From positions 1 to 40,405 of the IMG/VR virus record IMGVR_UViG_3300032331_001930: DNA of 40,405 nt; one strand, written 5' to 3'. Positions 17,626-24,985 of the stretch are shown piece after piece. Under the pieces are notes generated by a model, which searched no databases, had not been told where the DNA came from, and saw only the letters and a list, made by a program, of their open reading frames with translations. A program made the translations under genes and the position numbers. Numbering within the stretch: the stretch's first letter is position 1; the number at the start of each line of letters is the position of its first letter. The DNA is from a virus.

Positions 17626-19073
17626 TGGCGAATGTACAGCCGTTCCGAATTACGCTCTGGGACACCAGCGGAACTGGCAGGGGTCGCGGGTCTGTTAAGG
17701 CTGTCATTTCACATGCAAAATACATTGGCGTCTCGTCGTACCTCAATGAGGGCGGCGAGATGTTTTTTACCCTTCCATATAATCACCCACAGATTGCCGA
17801 GTGCGTCCCCCTAGAGCGACACTACAGGGTAGAGCGCTGGGACCATGTAGACGAAATCTATCGCACCGTTGGCACTGGGCTCCTCCACGATTATCAGGCG
17901 ACAGATAACGAAACAGTGTTTTATGGGATTGACTATATGTCCGTCCTCAACCAGACCATTACCGACGTCGCTGGGATCATCTCCAATCCCTCCACAACTG
18001 TAACATATGACAACCAGACGGCATCTGCCATTTGGCAGGCTGAAATGAGCGCAACTAAGAACGCGGCAAACTCGCGCCTTGGATTTGTTACCATGGAAGC
18101 GACCATTAGCGCCGACACAAAAACCTACGACATCTTCACTGCTGGGGAGCAACGTGGCTCGTTCCTCTTTAACATCATGGCAATTGCCCAAGAGGGGACG
18201 ACGAACAAAGTCGTCTTTGGCAACAGGATTGAAAGCAACACTCAATCATACAACTCTTTCTTCCTGGACATGAATTACTCTTCTGCTGCCAACAATAAAG
18301 TTCGGCTAGTCTATGGGGCAAATGTTAAGCGGTTCTCTTATAGTCCAAACTTTAGATCCCTGAGAACTAGGGCGGTCCTCATTGCCACAAGCATCTTCGG
18401 CTCTACCTCGTCTAAGATCTGGTCTAACTTTGCCACCTCTGCGCTTTCTTCTACGTACGGTACAATAGACCGCGTAGATGTGCAAGAGGACCTTATCTCC
18501 CAGGATGCCGTGTCCGCGAGGGCAGCATATAACCTAAACGAATCCAGCCCAGAGAAGATCAAGGTCATTAGCCTTGCAATCACCGACGGCTCGATTGTGC
18601 CATACAAGGACTACCAGTTGGGCGATGACGTCCGTGTAGTGATTAAGCGCGGTCCAGTTAATGTCGACTCTACGTTTACGATTCGTGGTCAGCAGTGGAT
18701 TGGACGCGAGGACGGCTCAGAAGAGATTGCATTCGATTTCTACAATCGCTCAGTGAAGCAGTTCGAGTTGTCTCCGTACCGAGATGCAAGCCCCGTAACG
18801 TCTATCCCAACAGAAACATCCACTTTCCTACCAACCACGGAAACTGGTGCAGAGCACCTATCTGGCGTCCCAGCGGGGATTGAGGATCAGGAAGATATTA
18901 TTGCTCCAAAGGACGAAGGCGACATGCAGGAGCAAGACCCAACGACTCCTCCAGATAAGCCAGCAGGCGGATCTTCAAAGAAAGACAAGGATAAGGCAAA
19001 GAAGATCCAGGACAAGAAGAAGGCTGAGAAGAAGGCGGAAAAGAAGGCGGAAAAGAAAAAGAAGAAGAAGTAG
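17625..19073 (+). CDS. Tail hub (Tal-like) protein with lysine-rich tail
   Basis: A 482-residue protein. I choose GTG 17625, which overlaps the previous stop (TAGTG) and follows GAGGCG; an in-frame GTG nine bases upstream is also possible. Residues 1-370 are beta-rich and resemble the gp27/Tal-type hub: an early YIGVSSYLNEGGEMFFTLP strand pair, then GLLHDYQATDNETVFYGIDYMSVL, and VPYKDYQLGDDVRVVI...STFTIRGQQWIG near the end, a pattern typical of prophage tail endopeptidase/hub proteins. The final 60 residues are acidic, then a run of about 30 residues nearly all Lys, Ala, Glu, Asp. That tail is unusual for a hub and may bind DNA or the membrane. Confidence 0.68.
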   Translation: MANVQPFRITLWDTSGTGRGRGSVKAVISHAKYIGVSSYLNEGGEMFFTLPYNHPQIAECVPLERHYRVERWDHVDEIYRTVGTGLLHDYQATDNETVFYGIDYMSVLNQTITDVAGIISNPSTTVTYDNQTASAIWQAEMSATKNAANSRLGFVTMEATISADTKTYDIFTAGEQRGSFLFNIMAIAQEGTTNKVVFGNRIESNTQSYNSFFLDMNYSSAANNKVRLVYGANVKRFSYSPNFRSLRTRAVLIATSIFGSTSSKIWSNFATSALSSTYGTIDRVDVQEDLISQDAVSARAAYNLNESSPEKIKVISLAITDGSIVPYKDYQLGDDVRVVIKRGPVNVDSTFTIRGQQWIGREDGSEEIAFDFYNRSVKQFELSPYRDASPVTSIPTETSTFLPTTETGAEHLSGVPAGIEDQEDIIAPKDEGDMQEQDPTTPPDKPAGGSSKKDKDKAKKIQDKKKAEKKAEKKAEKKKKKK

Positions 19074-19079
19074 ACAATC

Positions 19080-19325
19080 ATGACTTCTTCCCATTTTCAC
19101 TCTCTACTCAATGCGATCAACGAGGTTAGGTCAGACCTTTCTGGCAGGCTTGACCGAATAGAAGAACGCCTTCGGGAGGTCGAGGCATTCCAACACCGTC
19201 TAGAGGCTATAGATGACACTAGACAGGACGCCTCTCTTTCGTTACGATGGAGAGTAGGGATCGCTGTAAGCGCAATCGGTACAATTGTTACTGTAGCCTT
19301 GCGGTTCCTGGGGGTTGGTAATTAG
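19080..19325 (+). CDS. Coiled-coil membrane protein, XhlA-like
   Basis: An 81-residue protein. Residues 5-48 form an amphipathic coiled coil (LLNAINEVRSDLSGRLDRIEERLREVEAFQHRLEAI). A single C-terminal membrane segment (VGIAVSAIGTIVTVALRFLGV) ends near the C-terminus. This is the architecture of XhlA/hemolysin-type lysis accessory proteins. It follows the tail hub by six bases, away from the main lysis genes at 0.2-1.0 kb. It could be a second lysis component or a virion-linked membrane anchor; the sequence does not decide. Confidence 0.65.
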   Translation: MTSSHFHSLLNAINEVRSDLSGRLDRIEERLREVEAFQHRLEAIDDTRQDASLSLRWRVGIAVSAIGTIVTVALRFLGVGN

Positions 19326-19333
19326 GGGGTACA

Positions 19334-20470
19334 ATGTCTTTAGACAGCCAAATCGCTCAGTTGCGAGTGAAGGGTTTTTCCTTCTCAGAGATTGGTGAAG
19401 CACTTAACATTACCAAGGACAAGGCTCAGAAGCGATACATGAGACTTGACGCAGACAAAATTAATCTTTACACTCAAGGAATTCGTTCCGAAGAAAGAAT
19501 TCTTTCTAAGGAAGTAGATAATTCTAATATTATAAATACTAATACTTCCTATGGAAGTAGTGTTCCACACTTTGTAAAACCAGCAGATCCCGTGGTTATT
19601 GATTACATCCCTCGGGTAGGAGACAGCCCTTCCTCCTCCCGAGGGAACTTAGTTGTCTGCGCTGGAGACTTCCAGTTTCCGTTCGAGGATGCTGACGTCT
19701 TTGCATCGTTCCTGACGTTTCTTGCGGCAGAGCGACCAGAGCGCATTGTCCTCACGGGCGACATCCTAGACCTTACGTCGGTGTCGTCATACGACAAGGA
19801 CCCGCGTCTCGGGCTTCCAGTTCAAGATGAGATTGCGTACGCGCATCGACGTCTTGCTGAAATCCGAGCAGCATCTGGTCCAGATACCAAGATCTATTTC
19901 CTCTACGGCAACCATGAGGCACGGTTCTCAAAGTGGCTTGCTAAGAAGGCTCCAGAACTTGTCGGACTCACCGATGCCGATGGCAGGGAAATGCTTTCCC
20001 TTGCTACGCTGTTGAGGTTTGACTACCTTGACATCATTCCATGCATCGACGAGAAGACAATCTACACTGGACCAGAAAGCCTTCGCTCGTACTACAAGAT
20101 CACGGAAGATCTTATCGCAACGCACGGCACGTACTCCCGCTCGACAGGTGGTGGCTCATCGATTGCCCCCATTGCTGACGCTGCGGGAGTTTCTGTTGTT
20201 GGCGGTCATGACCACTCACAGGGCATTGCGTTCAGGACCATTGGTGGCTTTGCTGAACTCCAGGAGAAGCGCATTGCTGCTATCTCTACGGGCATGATGT
20301 GCCTACGTACGGATCTGGGCTATCTTGCCCAGCACCAGGTCAGCCGCTGGTCGGCTGGCTTTGCAGTCATTGAACTGTGGGGAGACAAGGCTGGCGAATG
20401 GCAGCCAGACTTTGCCTCCTGGACTGGTTCAGAGATTGCGTGGAGAGGGAAGCGATACTCGTCAAAGTGA
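19334..20470 (+). CDS. Metallophosphoesterase with N-terminal helix-turn-helix
   Basis: A 378-residue protein. Residues 1-36 (IAQLRVKGFSFSEIGEALNITKDKAQKRYMRL) look like a helix-turn-helix. After a Ser/Asn-rich linker the calcineurin-type phosphoesterase motifs appear in order: GDFQ (111-114, where the family usually has GDxH), GDILD (142-146), GNHE (192-195), THG (263-265) and GHDH (291-294). The His to Gln change in the first motif is also found in some family members but could alter metal binding. The target may be nucleic acid or a sugar phosphate. ATG 19334 follows TTAGGGGG. The stop overlaps the next GTG start. Confidence 0.88.
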   Translation: MSLDSQIAQLRVKGFSFSEIGEALNITKDKAQKRYMRLDADKINLYTQGIRSEERILSKEVDNSNIINTNTSYGSSVPHFVKPADPVVIDYIPRVGDSPSSSRGNLVVCAGDFQFPFEDADVFASFLTFLAAERPERIVLTGDILDLTSVSSYDKDPRLGLPVQDEIAYAHRRLAEIRAASGPDTKIYFLYGNHEARFSKWLAKKAPELVGLTDADGREMLSLATLLRFDYLDIIPCIDEKTIYTGPESLRSYYKITEDLIATHGTYSRSTGGGSSIAPIADAAGVSVVGGHDHSQGIAFRTIGGFAELQEKRIAAISTGMMCLRTDLGYLAQHQVSRWSAGFAVIELWGDKAGEWQPDFASWTGSEIAWRGKRYSSK

Positions 20471-20862
20471 GCGAACTCGATTACATTATCTCGAAGCAGA
20501 TTGCGGTTGACTTCGACGATACGCTGGCGATTGAGGTACTAGATGAAATCGTGCCTACAAAAGGCGCGAAGGAGGCGATGTCTCGTCTCTGGCGTCACGG
20601 GTACATCATCGTTGTGCACTCTGCTCGGTCATGGGAGGGATTCCCAGATCGAGGAGAGAAGACTCGGTGGATGGCGGAGTGGCTGCATAAGCACCACATC
20701 CCCTACCACAAGATCCACACTGGGTACGGGAAGCCAGCGGCAATTGCATACGTCGACGATAAGGCAATCAAGTATGATAATAATTGGGAAGAGATCGTGG
20801 ACTGGCTCATTGCCCGTAAAGGCGTAGAGTTTAGCCACGGGAAGACAGGGGTTAAGAAGTGA
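20467..20862 (+). CDS. HAD-like phosphatase
   Basis: A 131-residue protein of the haloacid dehalogenase superfamily. AVDFDDTLA provides the DxDxT motif (D15, D17, T19), VVHSARSWEGF matches motif II, and AYVDDKAIKYDNNWEEIVDWL carries the acidic motif IV residues. I start at GTG 20467, which overlaps the previous stop (GTGA); the frame continues upstream but only inside the phosphoesterase gene. It is a small capless HAD enzyme, similar to phage polynucleotide-phosphatase-like or sugar-phosphatase proteins. The sugar-nucleotide enzymes directly downstream favour a sugar phosphate substrate, but that is inference. Confidence 0.85.
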   Translation: MSELDYIISKQIAVDFDDTLAIEVLDEIVPTKGAKEAMSRLWRHGYIIVVHSARSWEGFPDRGEKTRWMAEWLHKHHIPYHKIHTGYGKPAAIAYVDDKAIKYDNNWEEIVDWLIARKGVEFSHGKTGVKK

Positions 20863-21656
20863 TAGTGATTCTTGGTAACGGACAGGCGTCGCAACACATC
20901 CAGGATGATCTGAATAATCGTCAGGTTAAGTACGTCGTCCTAAGTCGAAGCCACTGGGCTAACTACGAGGAACTGCTTGGGCTCATTAGGGATGCCGACC
21001 CAAAGGTCGTCATCAACTGCGCTGCGCAGCGAGACATTGCCCTGTGCGAAGAGAAGCCAGAGACTTCGATTGAAGCAAATGTAACACTCCCAGAGGTAGT
21101 GTCTGCCGCTGGCTTCAAGCAGATCTACCTTAGCACGGACTACGTCTACGACCTTAACCGTGAGAACCGCGTCCTCCACGAGGACGAGCCCAGCAAGGGC
21201 GCTCTCTCCGTGTACGGGGAATCTAAGTGGCAGGGCGAGCGCAAGGTGCTTGCTAACGGTGGCATCGTTGCGCGGATTAGTAGTCCGTTCGGTCCAAGGA
21301 AGTCGCCGTTCAAGCAGTCGTTTGTTGACTTCGCGGCGTCGTCCTTTAAGAACCTAGAACTCCCCGTTGACCAACACTTCCAGCCAACGTACATGCCAGA
21401 GGCGGCGAGCGCCATCATCACACTTGCGCTTGACGGCGCTCCTAGTGGGGTATACCATACTGTAAACGAGGGCACGACCGACTGGGCGACCCTTGCGAAG
21501 TTTGTTCGTGAGAAGATTGGGAACAAGTACAAGGTTATGCCCGTCACTCGTAAGGACATCACTCGTCCAGAGTGGGGAAATCTTAAGAACACAAAGTTGC
21601 CAAAGTTGAGCCACTGGGCTAACGCAATGATGGAATACCTGGACCTGGGGAGGTAG
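20859..21656 (+). CDS. RmlD-like dTDP-4-dehydrorhamnose reductase family protein
   Basis: A 265-residue short-chain dehydrogenase/reductase of the extended type. MIVILGNGQASQHI is the glycine-rich NAD(P) site (reduced to GNGQAS rather than GxxGxxG), VVINCAAQRDIALCEEKP and YLSTDYVYD (90-98) are typical of RmlD, and YGESK (119-123) provides the catalytic Tyr and Lys. RmlD reduces dTDP-4-keto-L-rhamnose to dTDP-L-rhamnose, though specificity in phage homologues is often different. Start GTG 20859 overlaps the HAD stop. The next gene is another SDR enzyme. The host may supply dTDP-glucose, as no RmlA or RmlB is clearly present. Confidence 0.82.
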   Translation: MIVILGNGQASQHIQDDLNNRQVKYVVLSRSHWANYEELLGLIRDADPKVVINCAAQRDIALCEEKPETSIEANVTLPEVVSAAGFKQIYLSTDYVYDLNRENRVLHEDEPSKGALSVYGESKWQGERKVLANGGIVARISSPFGPRKSPFKQSFVDFAASSFKNLELPVDQHFQPTYMPEAASAIITLALDGAPSGVYHTVNEGTTDWATLAKFVREKIGNKYKVMPVTRKDITRPEWGNLKNTKLPKLSHWANAMMEYLDLGR

Positions 21657-21657
21657 T

Positions 21658-22614
21658 ATGCGCGTTCTTGTCACGGGAAACCTAGGGTACCTTGGTCCTA
21701 TTGTCGTTAGCCGACTAAAGGAACTGGGGCACTACGTCATCGGCATCGACACTGGGTGGTACCTCCCAACAATGGATCTGAAGGATACTCACTATTTACC
21801 TAACGAGCAGATCTTTGCCGACCTGCGCGATGTAGAGAAGCAGTTGCCAAAAGACATCCACGCCGTCGTGCACCTTGCTGGATTGTCGAATGATCCGATG
21901 GCGGAGATCGACGAGACCTTAACACGCAGGATCAACGTGATGTCAACGGTCCAGATCGTGGAGAAGTATGAGCACGCGACACACGTCGTGGCATCGTCTG
22001 CTTCCGTCTATGGCGCATCCCCACGCGATCGGCTCTCCACGGAGAACGACACGGTTGCCCCACTCACAGCGTACGCTAAGGGCAAGGCTGACGTGGACGT
22101 CTGGCTTGGGCGCAACCAATACGTAGAGGAGCACGGTGGGTACTACTCGACGTCGCTGCGTTTCGGCACCCTGTGGGGGTGGAGCCCAAACATGCGCAGG
22201 GATATCGTAGTGAACGCCTTCTGCTGGCAGGCTGCGTTCAGCCACGAGATTGCCCCTAACTCTACGGCTCGTCGTCCGATGCTGCACGTCAACGATGCGG
22301 CGGATGTCATTGCTTACTTTGTCAACAGGAATCTTCCTGGCGTGTACAACGTTGCTGGCGAGAACACTGACGTCTCCGAGATTGCGCTAAAAGTAGCGAC
22401 TGCTACCGAGGCGGCGCTGGTGCCATGCCCAGAGTCACTGGTCGACAGCCGAGACTACTGGCTTGACACTAGCAAATTGTATGGCGTGATGCGACACACG
22501 TTTGTTACACTCGACGACACGTCGGCAATCCGTAAGGTCTATGATGCAGCCAAGGCGCTGGGCAAGGACTACCCGACAAGAATCCAGCGAGCCAAGGAAG
22601 TATTGGCTAAATAG
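21658..22614 (+). CDS. NAD-dependent sugar epimerase/dehydratase (SDR)
   Basis: A 318-residue extended SDR. MRVLVTGNLGYLGPIVVSRL carries the GxxGYLG nucleotide site (residues 7-13), VVHLAGLSNDP and SSASVYG are characteristic strands, and YAKGK (139-143) gives the catalytic Tyr/Lys pair with Ser/Ala upstream. The late segment RRPMLHVNDAADVIAYFV and PGVYNVAGEN is the substrate-domain signature of UDP/dTDP/GDP-sugar epimerases and dehydratases. One base separates it from the RmlD-like gene, and GGGGAGG lies just before its ATG. It probably makes the sugar nucleotide used by the phage glycosyltransferases. Confidence 0.9.
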   Translation: MRVLVTGNLGYLGPIVVSRLKELGHYVIGIDTGWYLPTMDLKDTHYLPNEQIFADLRDVEKQLPKDIHAVVHLAGLSNDPMAEIDETLTRRINVMSTVQIVEKYEHATHVVASSASVYGASPRDRLSTENDTVAPLTAYAKGKADVDVWLGRNQYVEEHGGYYSTSLRFGTLWGWSPNMRRDIVVNAFCWQAAFSHEIAPNSTARRPMLHVNDAADVIAYFVNRNLPGVYNVAGENTDVSEIALKVATATEAALVPCPESLVDSRDYWLDTSKLYGVMRHTFVTLDDTSAIRKVYDAAKALGKDYPTRIQRAKEVLAK

Positions 22615-22621
22615 CAGAGAC

Positions 22622-22656
22622 TTGACGCAGGCAGAGTTTTCTGCTAGTCTCCATCT
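22622..22656 (+). promoter_or_regulatory. Candidate internal promoter with leaderless start
   Basis: TTGACG (22622-22627), a 17-base spacer and TAGTCT (22645-22650) form a good sigma70/sigmaA-type promoter in the 42-base gap before the Cas4-like gene. The ATG at 22657 lies seven bases after the -10, where transcription would start, and no Shine-Dalgarno sequence precedes it. This suggests a leaderless message, which is frequent in actinobacteria. It is the only convincing internal promoter I see in the rightward unit and would give the DNA-metabolism genes their own expression. Confidence 0.6.
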
Positions 22657-23334
22657 ATGGAGAGTGTGAAGAGTTCAATCGCAGAGGTCCTAGCGAAGCG
22701 TGAACCACGTCCTTCCAAGCGGAAGTGGCGTGGTTCTTTGCTTGGCGGGTGCATCCGTGCGCACTGGTACGATTCCAATGGAGTGCCAGAGACGGAACCA
22801 TTTGACGATAAACTCTACGGCGTCTTCAAGGTGGGCAACATGTTTGGCGACGAGATCGTCAAGATGCTGGAGCAATCTGAGGATATCTCATCTTTGGAAT
22901 CTGAGGTTCCAGTAGAGATTGACGAGATGGACTTTGCTGGCAACATCGATGCCCTTGTAACATGGAAGAGCGGTAAGGTCTCGGTCTTGGAATTTAAGAG
23001 CGAGTCAGCGAACGCTCGAAAGTACCGTGGTGGGCAGCCAAAGAAGGAGCACCTTGTGCAGGCAGCCTCGTATGGCACAGCACTGCGCAAGGCGGGAAGG
23101 CATGTAGACGACGTGCGCGTCATCTACTTCGACAAAGACTCGTTTACCCCAGACGAGTACATCGTTCCAGATGAGTGGGGCGAACGAGCCTTGCGTATCT
23201 TGAAGGTGATGAACTATTATGGGGACAGGACGCCTCCTCGAATTCCAGAGGAGACCGTCTCAAATGGCAAGGGCGGGTGGAAGTACCCCTGTTCTTATTG
23301 CCGATGGAAGACAGAGTGTAGAGGTAGCCGATGA
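22657..23334 (+). CDS. Cas4/RecB-like PD-(D/E)XK nuclease with probable Fe-S cluster
   Basis: A 225-residue nuclease. GNIDALV (D98), VLEFKSES (E112, K114) and VQAASYGTAL (Q135) form the PD-(D/E)XK site with RecB-type motif. Cys32 (GGCIRAHWY) with C212, C215 and C221 (PCSYCRWKTEC) reproduces the one-plus-three cysteine layout of Cas4 and AddB [4Fe-4S] clusters. It probably resects DNA ends to give single strands for the ERF annealing protein encoded next (ATGA overlap). No Cas genes or CRISPR array are present, so this is a recombination enzyme rather than an adaptation protein. The start at ATG 22657 may be leaderless. Confidence 0.9.
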   Translation: MESVKSSIAEVLAKREPRPSKRKWRGSLLGGCIRAHWYDSNGVPETEPFDDKLYGVFKVGNMFGDEIVKMLEQSEDISSLESEVPVEIDEMDFAGNIDALVTWKSGKVSVLEFKSESANARKYRGGQPKKEHLVQAASYGTALRKAGRHVDDVRVIYFDKDSFTPDEYIVPDEWGERALRILKVMNYYGDRTPPRIPEETVSNGKGGWKYPCSYCRWKTECRGSR

Positions 23335-23834
23335 AACTCGCAGCAAAACTTTCACAGGTAATGGGCAAGTTGGGATACGTCCAGAAGGGCGGTACCAACT
23401 CGGCACAAGGATACAAGTACGTCTTGGCATCTGACGTTGCGGACAAGGTCCGTGCGGCGCTTGGTGAACTTAACGTCATCATGGTGCCAGCGGCAGTCGA
23501 CGTGATATCAGAGGGCGTTACTCCAAAGGGAACTCAGACGATTGTGACGGCACGGTACACGTGGCGCTTCATCGATGGTGATAGTGGCGAGACGCTGGAC
23601 ATCCAGACGCTCGGCTCTGGCGCCGACAGTGGAGACAAGCATGTGTACAAGTCGTCAACTGGTGCGTTGAAGTACGCGCTGCTGACGACGTTCCTGATCC
23701 CGACTGGCGATGACCCAGAGAACGATAGCGGTGACGCTACGGTGGCGAAGGCTGCCGAGAAGATCTTTGGGGACGGCGTCAAGACGGCATCGAAGCCAGC
23801 ATCAAAGAGCAGCCTTGAGGAGGTAGACTTCTAA
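23331..23834 (+). CDS. ERF-family single-strand annealing protein
   Basis: A 167-residue protein. The segments GYKYVLASDVADKVRAAL (27-44) and GSGADSGDKHVYKSSTGALKYALLTTFLI (95-123) match the ERF superfamily core, which has D-K...K..T.A.KY.L...F. ERF proteins anneal complementary single strands in phage recombination and genome circularisation. The C-terminal 40 residues are Lys/Ser/Ala-rich and end in the acidic EEVDF, a tail that in SSB-like systems recruits partners. It works with the Cas4-like nuclease upstream (overlap of four bases) and the SSB-like protein downstream (TAATG). Confidence 0.88.
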   Translation: MKLAAKLSQVMGKLGYVQKGGTNSAQGYKYVLASDVADKVRAALGELNVIMVPAAVDVISEGVTPKGTQTIVTARYTWRFIDGDSGETLDIQTLGSGADSGDKHVYKSSTGALKYALLTTFLIPTGDDPENDSGDATVAKAAEKIFGDGVKTASKPASKSSLEEVDF

Positions 23835-24220
23835 TGGAAACAATCCTGTTTTGGTTCAGCGACAAGTTTGAGCCAGAGTTTAAGACGCTCCCGTCTGGGG
23901 CGAAGATCATGTCGTTCAAGGGATCGATGAACTCATACGAGTACCAACTGTGGGTCGATGGCGGGAAGAAGACTGAGAAGCCAGCCAACCGCTATTTGTA
24001 CGTCACGTTCACCGTGTTCGATGAGCCGACATGGGAGCACGTCACGAAGATCCGTGAGTGGGCTGTTGCAAAGCCAGACGGTGATCCTCGTGCTGACTCC
24101 GTTGCCATCGGCAAGTGGGGCAAGACCGTTGAGGTCAACGGAAAGAACTATGCTGACTTCACGCTTCGGGAGATCTCCCGATGCGTGTGGGGTCCTCTTA
24201 ACAACAGGGCTGCTAAGTGA
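23834..24220 (+). CDS. Putative single-stranded DNA-binding (OB-fold) protein
   Basis: A 128-residue beta-rich protein with the strand pattern SYEYQLWVDGG...RYLYVTFTVFDEPTWEHV and SVAIGKWGKTVEVNGKNYADFTLREI, reminiscent of an OB-fold SSB with several aromatic residues suited to stack on bases. It lacks the acidic C-terminal tip of bacterial SSB. It lies between the ERF recombinase and small Cys-containing proteins, where phages commonly place an SSB. The role is inferred from pattern and position; an unrelated recombination accessory protein is possible. Confidence 0.5.
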   Translation: METILFWFSDKFEPEFKTLPSGAKIMSFKGSMNSYEYQLWVDGGKKTEKPANRYLYVTFTVFDEPTWEHVTKIREWAVAKPDGDPRADSVAIGKWGKTVEVNGKNYADFTLREISRCVWGPLNNRAAK

Positions 24221-24432
24221 CAATAGAAACCGCAGCCGACGCGATCGAGGCATCGAAGTGTGCGCTCGACCGTATCTCTAAGGATTCAGGAATGAAGTGC
24301 GCACTGGCGGCTGTCGGCTGTCGCTGGTGCGCCACTTCGGTTAAGCCATTGCTGAGGATGATTCGCAATTACCTAGAAGACCCTGCAAACACTGGGTCAA
24401 TCAATAGCCAGCGAAAGGGAATGTTGCTATGA
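24217..24432 (+). CDS. Small Cys-containing hypothetical protein
   Basis: A 71-residue helical protein starting at GTG 24217, which overlaps the previous stop. Four cysteines (C15, C28, C35, C38) include a CRWC pair, possibly a metal site or disulfides. No family is recognised. It is coupled to the next gene by an ATGA overlap and lies in the recombination block, so it may assist SSB or the resolvase. Confidence 0.65.
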   Translation: MTIETAADAIEASKCALDRISKDSGMKCALAAVGCRWCATSVKPLLRMIRNYLEDPANTGSINSQRKGMLL

Positions 24433-24620
24433 GCCCAGCAGTAAAGGCTGGCAAGGGTGACCGCAAGGCTGCTCCGTGGACGGTGCGACCATGCATCAAG
24501 TGCTCGCTTGCCATTGAGAAGCAGTCGGATGCATACCGCGTACAGTCCATAGAGTTCATTGGACCGCGGCGTAGTACTGAGTGGCATTGGGTCCACCGCA
24601 AGTGCATGGGGGAGAAGTAA
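24429..24620 (+). CDS. Small zinc-finger-like protein
   Basis: A 63-residue basic protein. CIKC at residues 22-25 and HRKC near the C-terminus (WHWVHRKCMGEK) provide a plausible Cys3-His zinc site. The start ATG 24429 overlaps the previous stop and the stop overlaps the resolvase start (TAATG). Function unknown; DNA binding or protein contact within the recombination block is likely. Confidence 0.68.
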   Translation: MSPAVKAGKGDRKAAPWTVRPCIKCSLAIEKQSDAYRVQSIEFIGPRRSTEWHWVHRKCMGEK

Positions 24621-24985
24621 TGGGAATCATGAAGGATGCTCAGATTCAAGAAAGGAATGAACAGTGGGAAAAGTCTCGAAGAGGGAAGAACAACAGGAAG
24701 CGCGGAAACTCTATCGAACTATCGATAGCAAAGATTATTACGAATGGAAAGCGCGTTGGGATGTTCGGGGGCAAGGTCGACGTAGAGAACGACCACTTCC
24801 AGTTTCAGGTGAAAAGCGGAAGCGCATTTCCAGAACGTATCTGGTCACTGTTACAATCGATCGAGTATCGGACGGACAGGCTCCGCGGAGTGGTACACGT
24901 GAGCGCGGAGGGGTCTGGTATTAAGCGCAGGAATCTTGTGACGTTTGATTTGGAGGAGTATCTCAATGACGAATCATCTCGCTAA
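24620..24985 (+). CDS. Holliday-junction-resolvase-like nuclease
   Basis: A 121-residue protein starting at ATG 24620. NRKRGNSIELSIAKII (E33), RVGMFGGKVDV (D54) and HFQFQVKSGS (Q63-V64-K65) give the E...D...xxK pattern of archaeal-Hjc/phage resolvase-type PD-(D/E)XK endonucleases, and SAFPERIWSLLQSIEY follows as the usual helix. Basic residues dominate the first 30 positions. It would resolve branched DNA before packaging, fitting the nuclease/ERF/SSB set upstream. Residues after 112 overlap the start of the RmlC-like gene by 20 bases. Confidence 0.75.
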   Translation: MGIMKDAQIQERNEQWEKSRRGKNNRKRGNSIELSIAKIITNGKRVGMFGGKVDVENDHFQFQVKSGSAFPERIWSLLQSIEYRTDRLRGVVHVSAEGSGIKRRNLVTFDLEEYLNDESSR

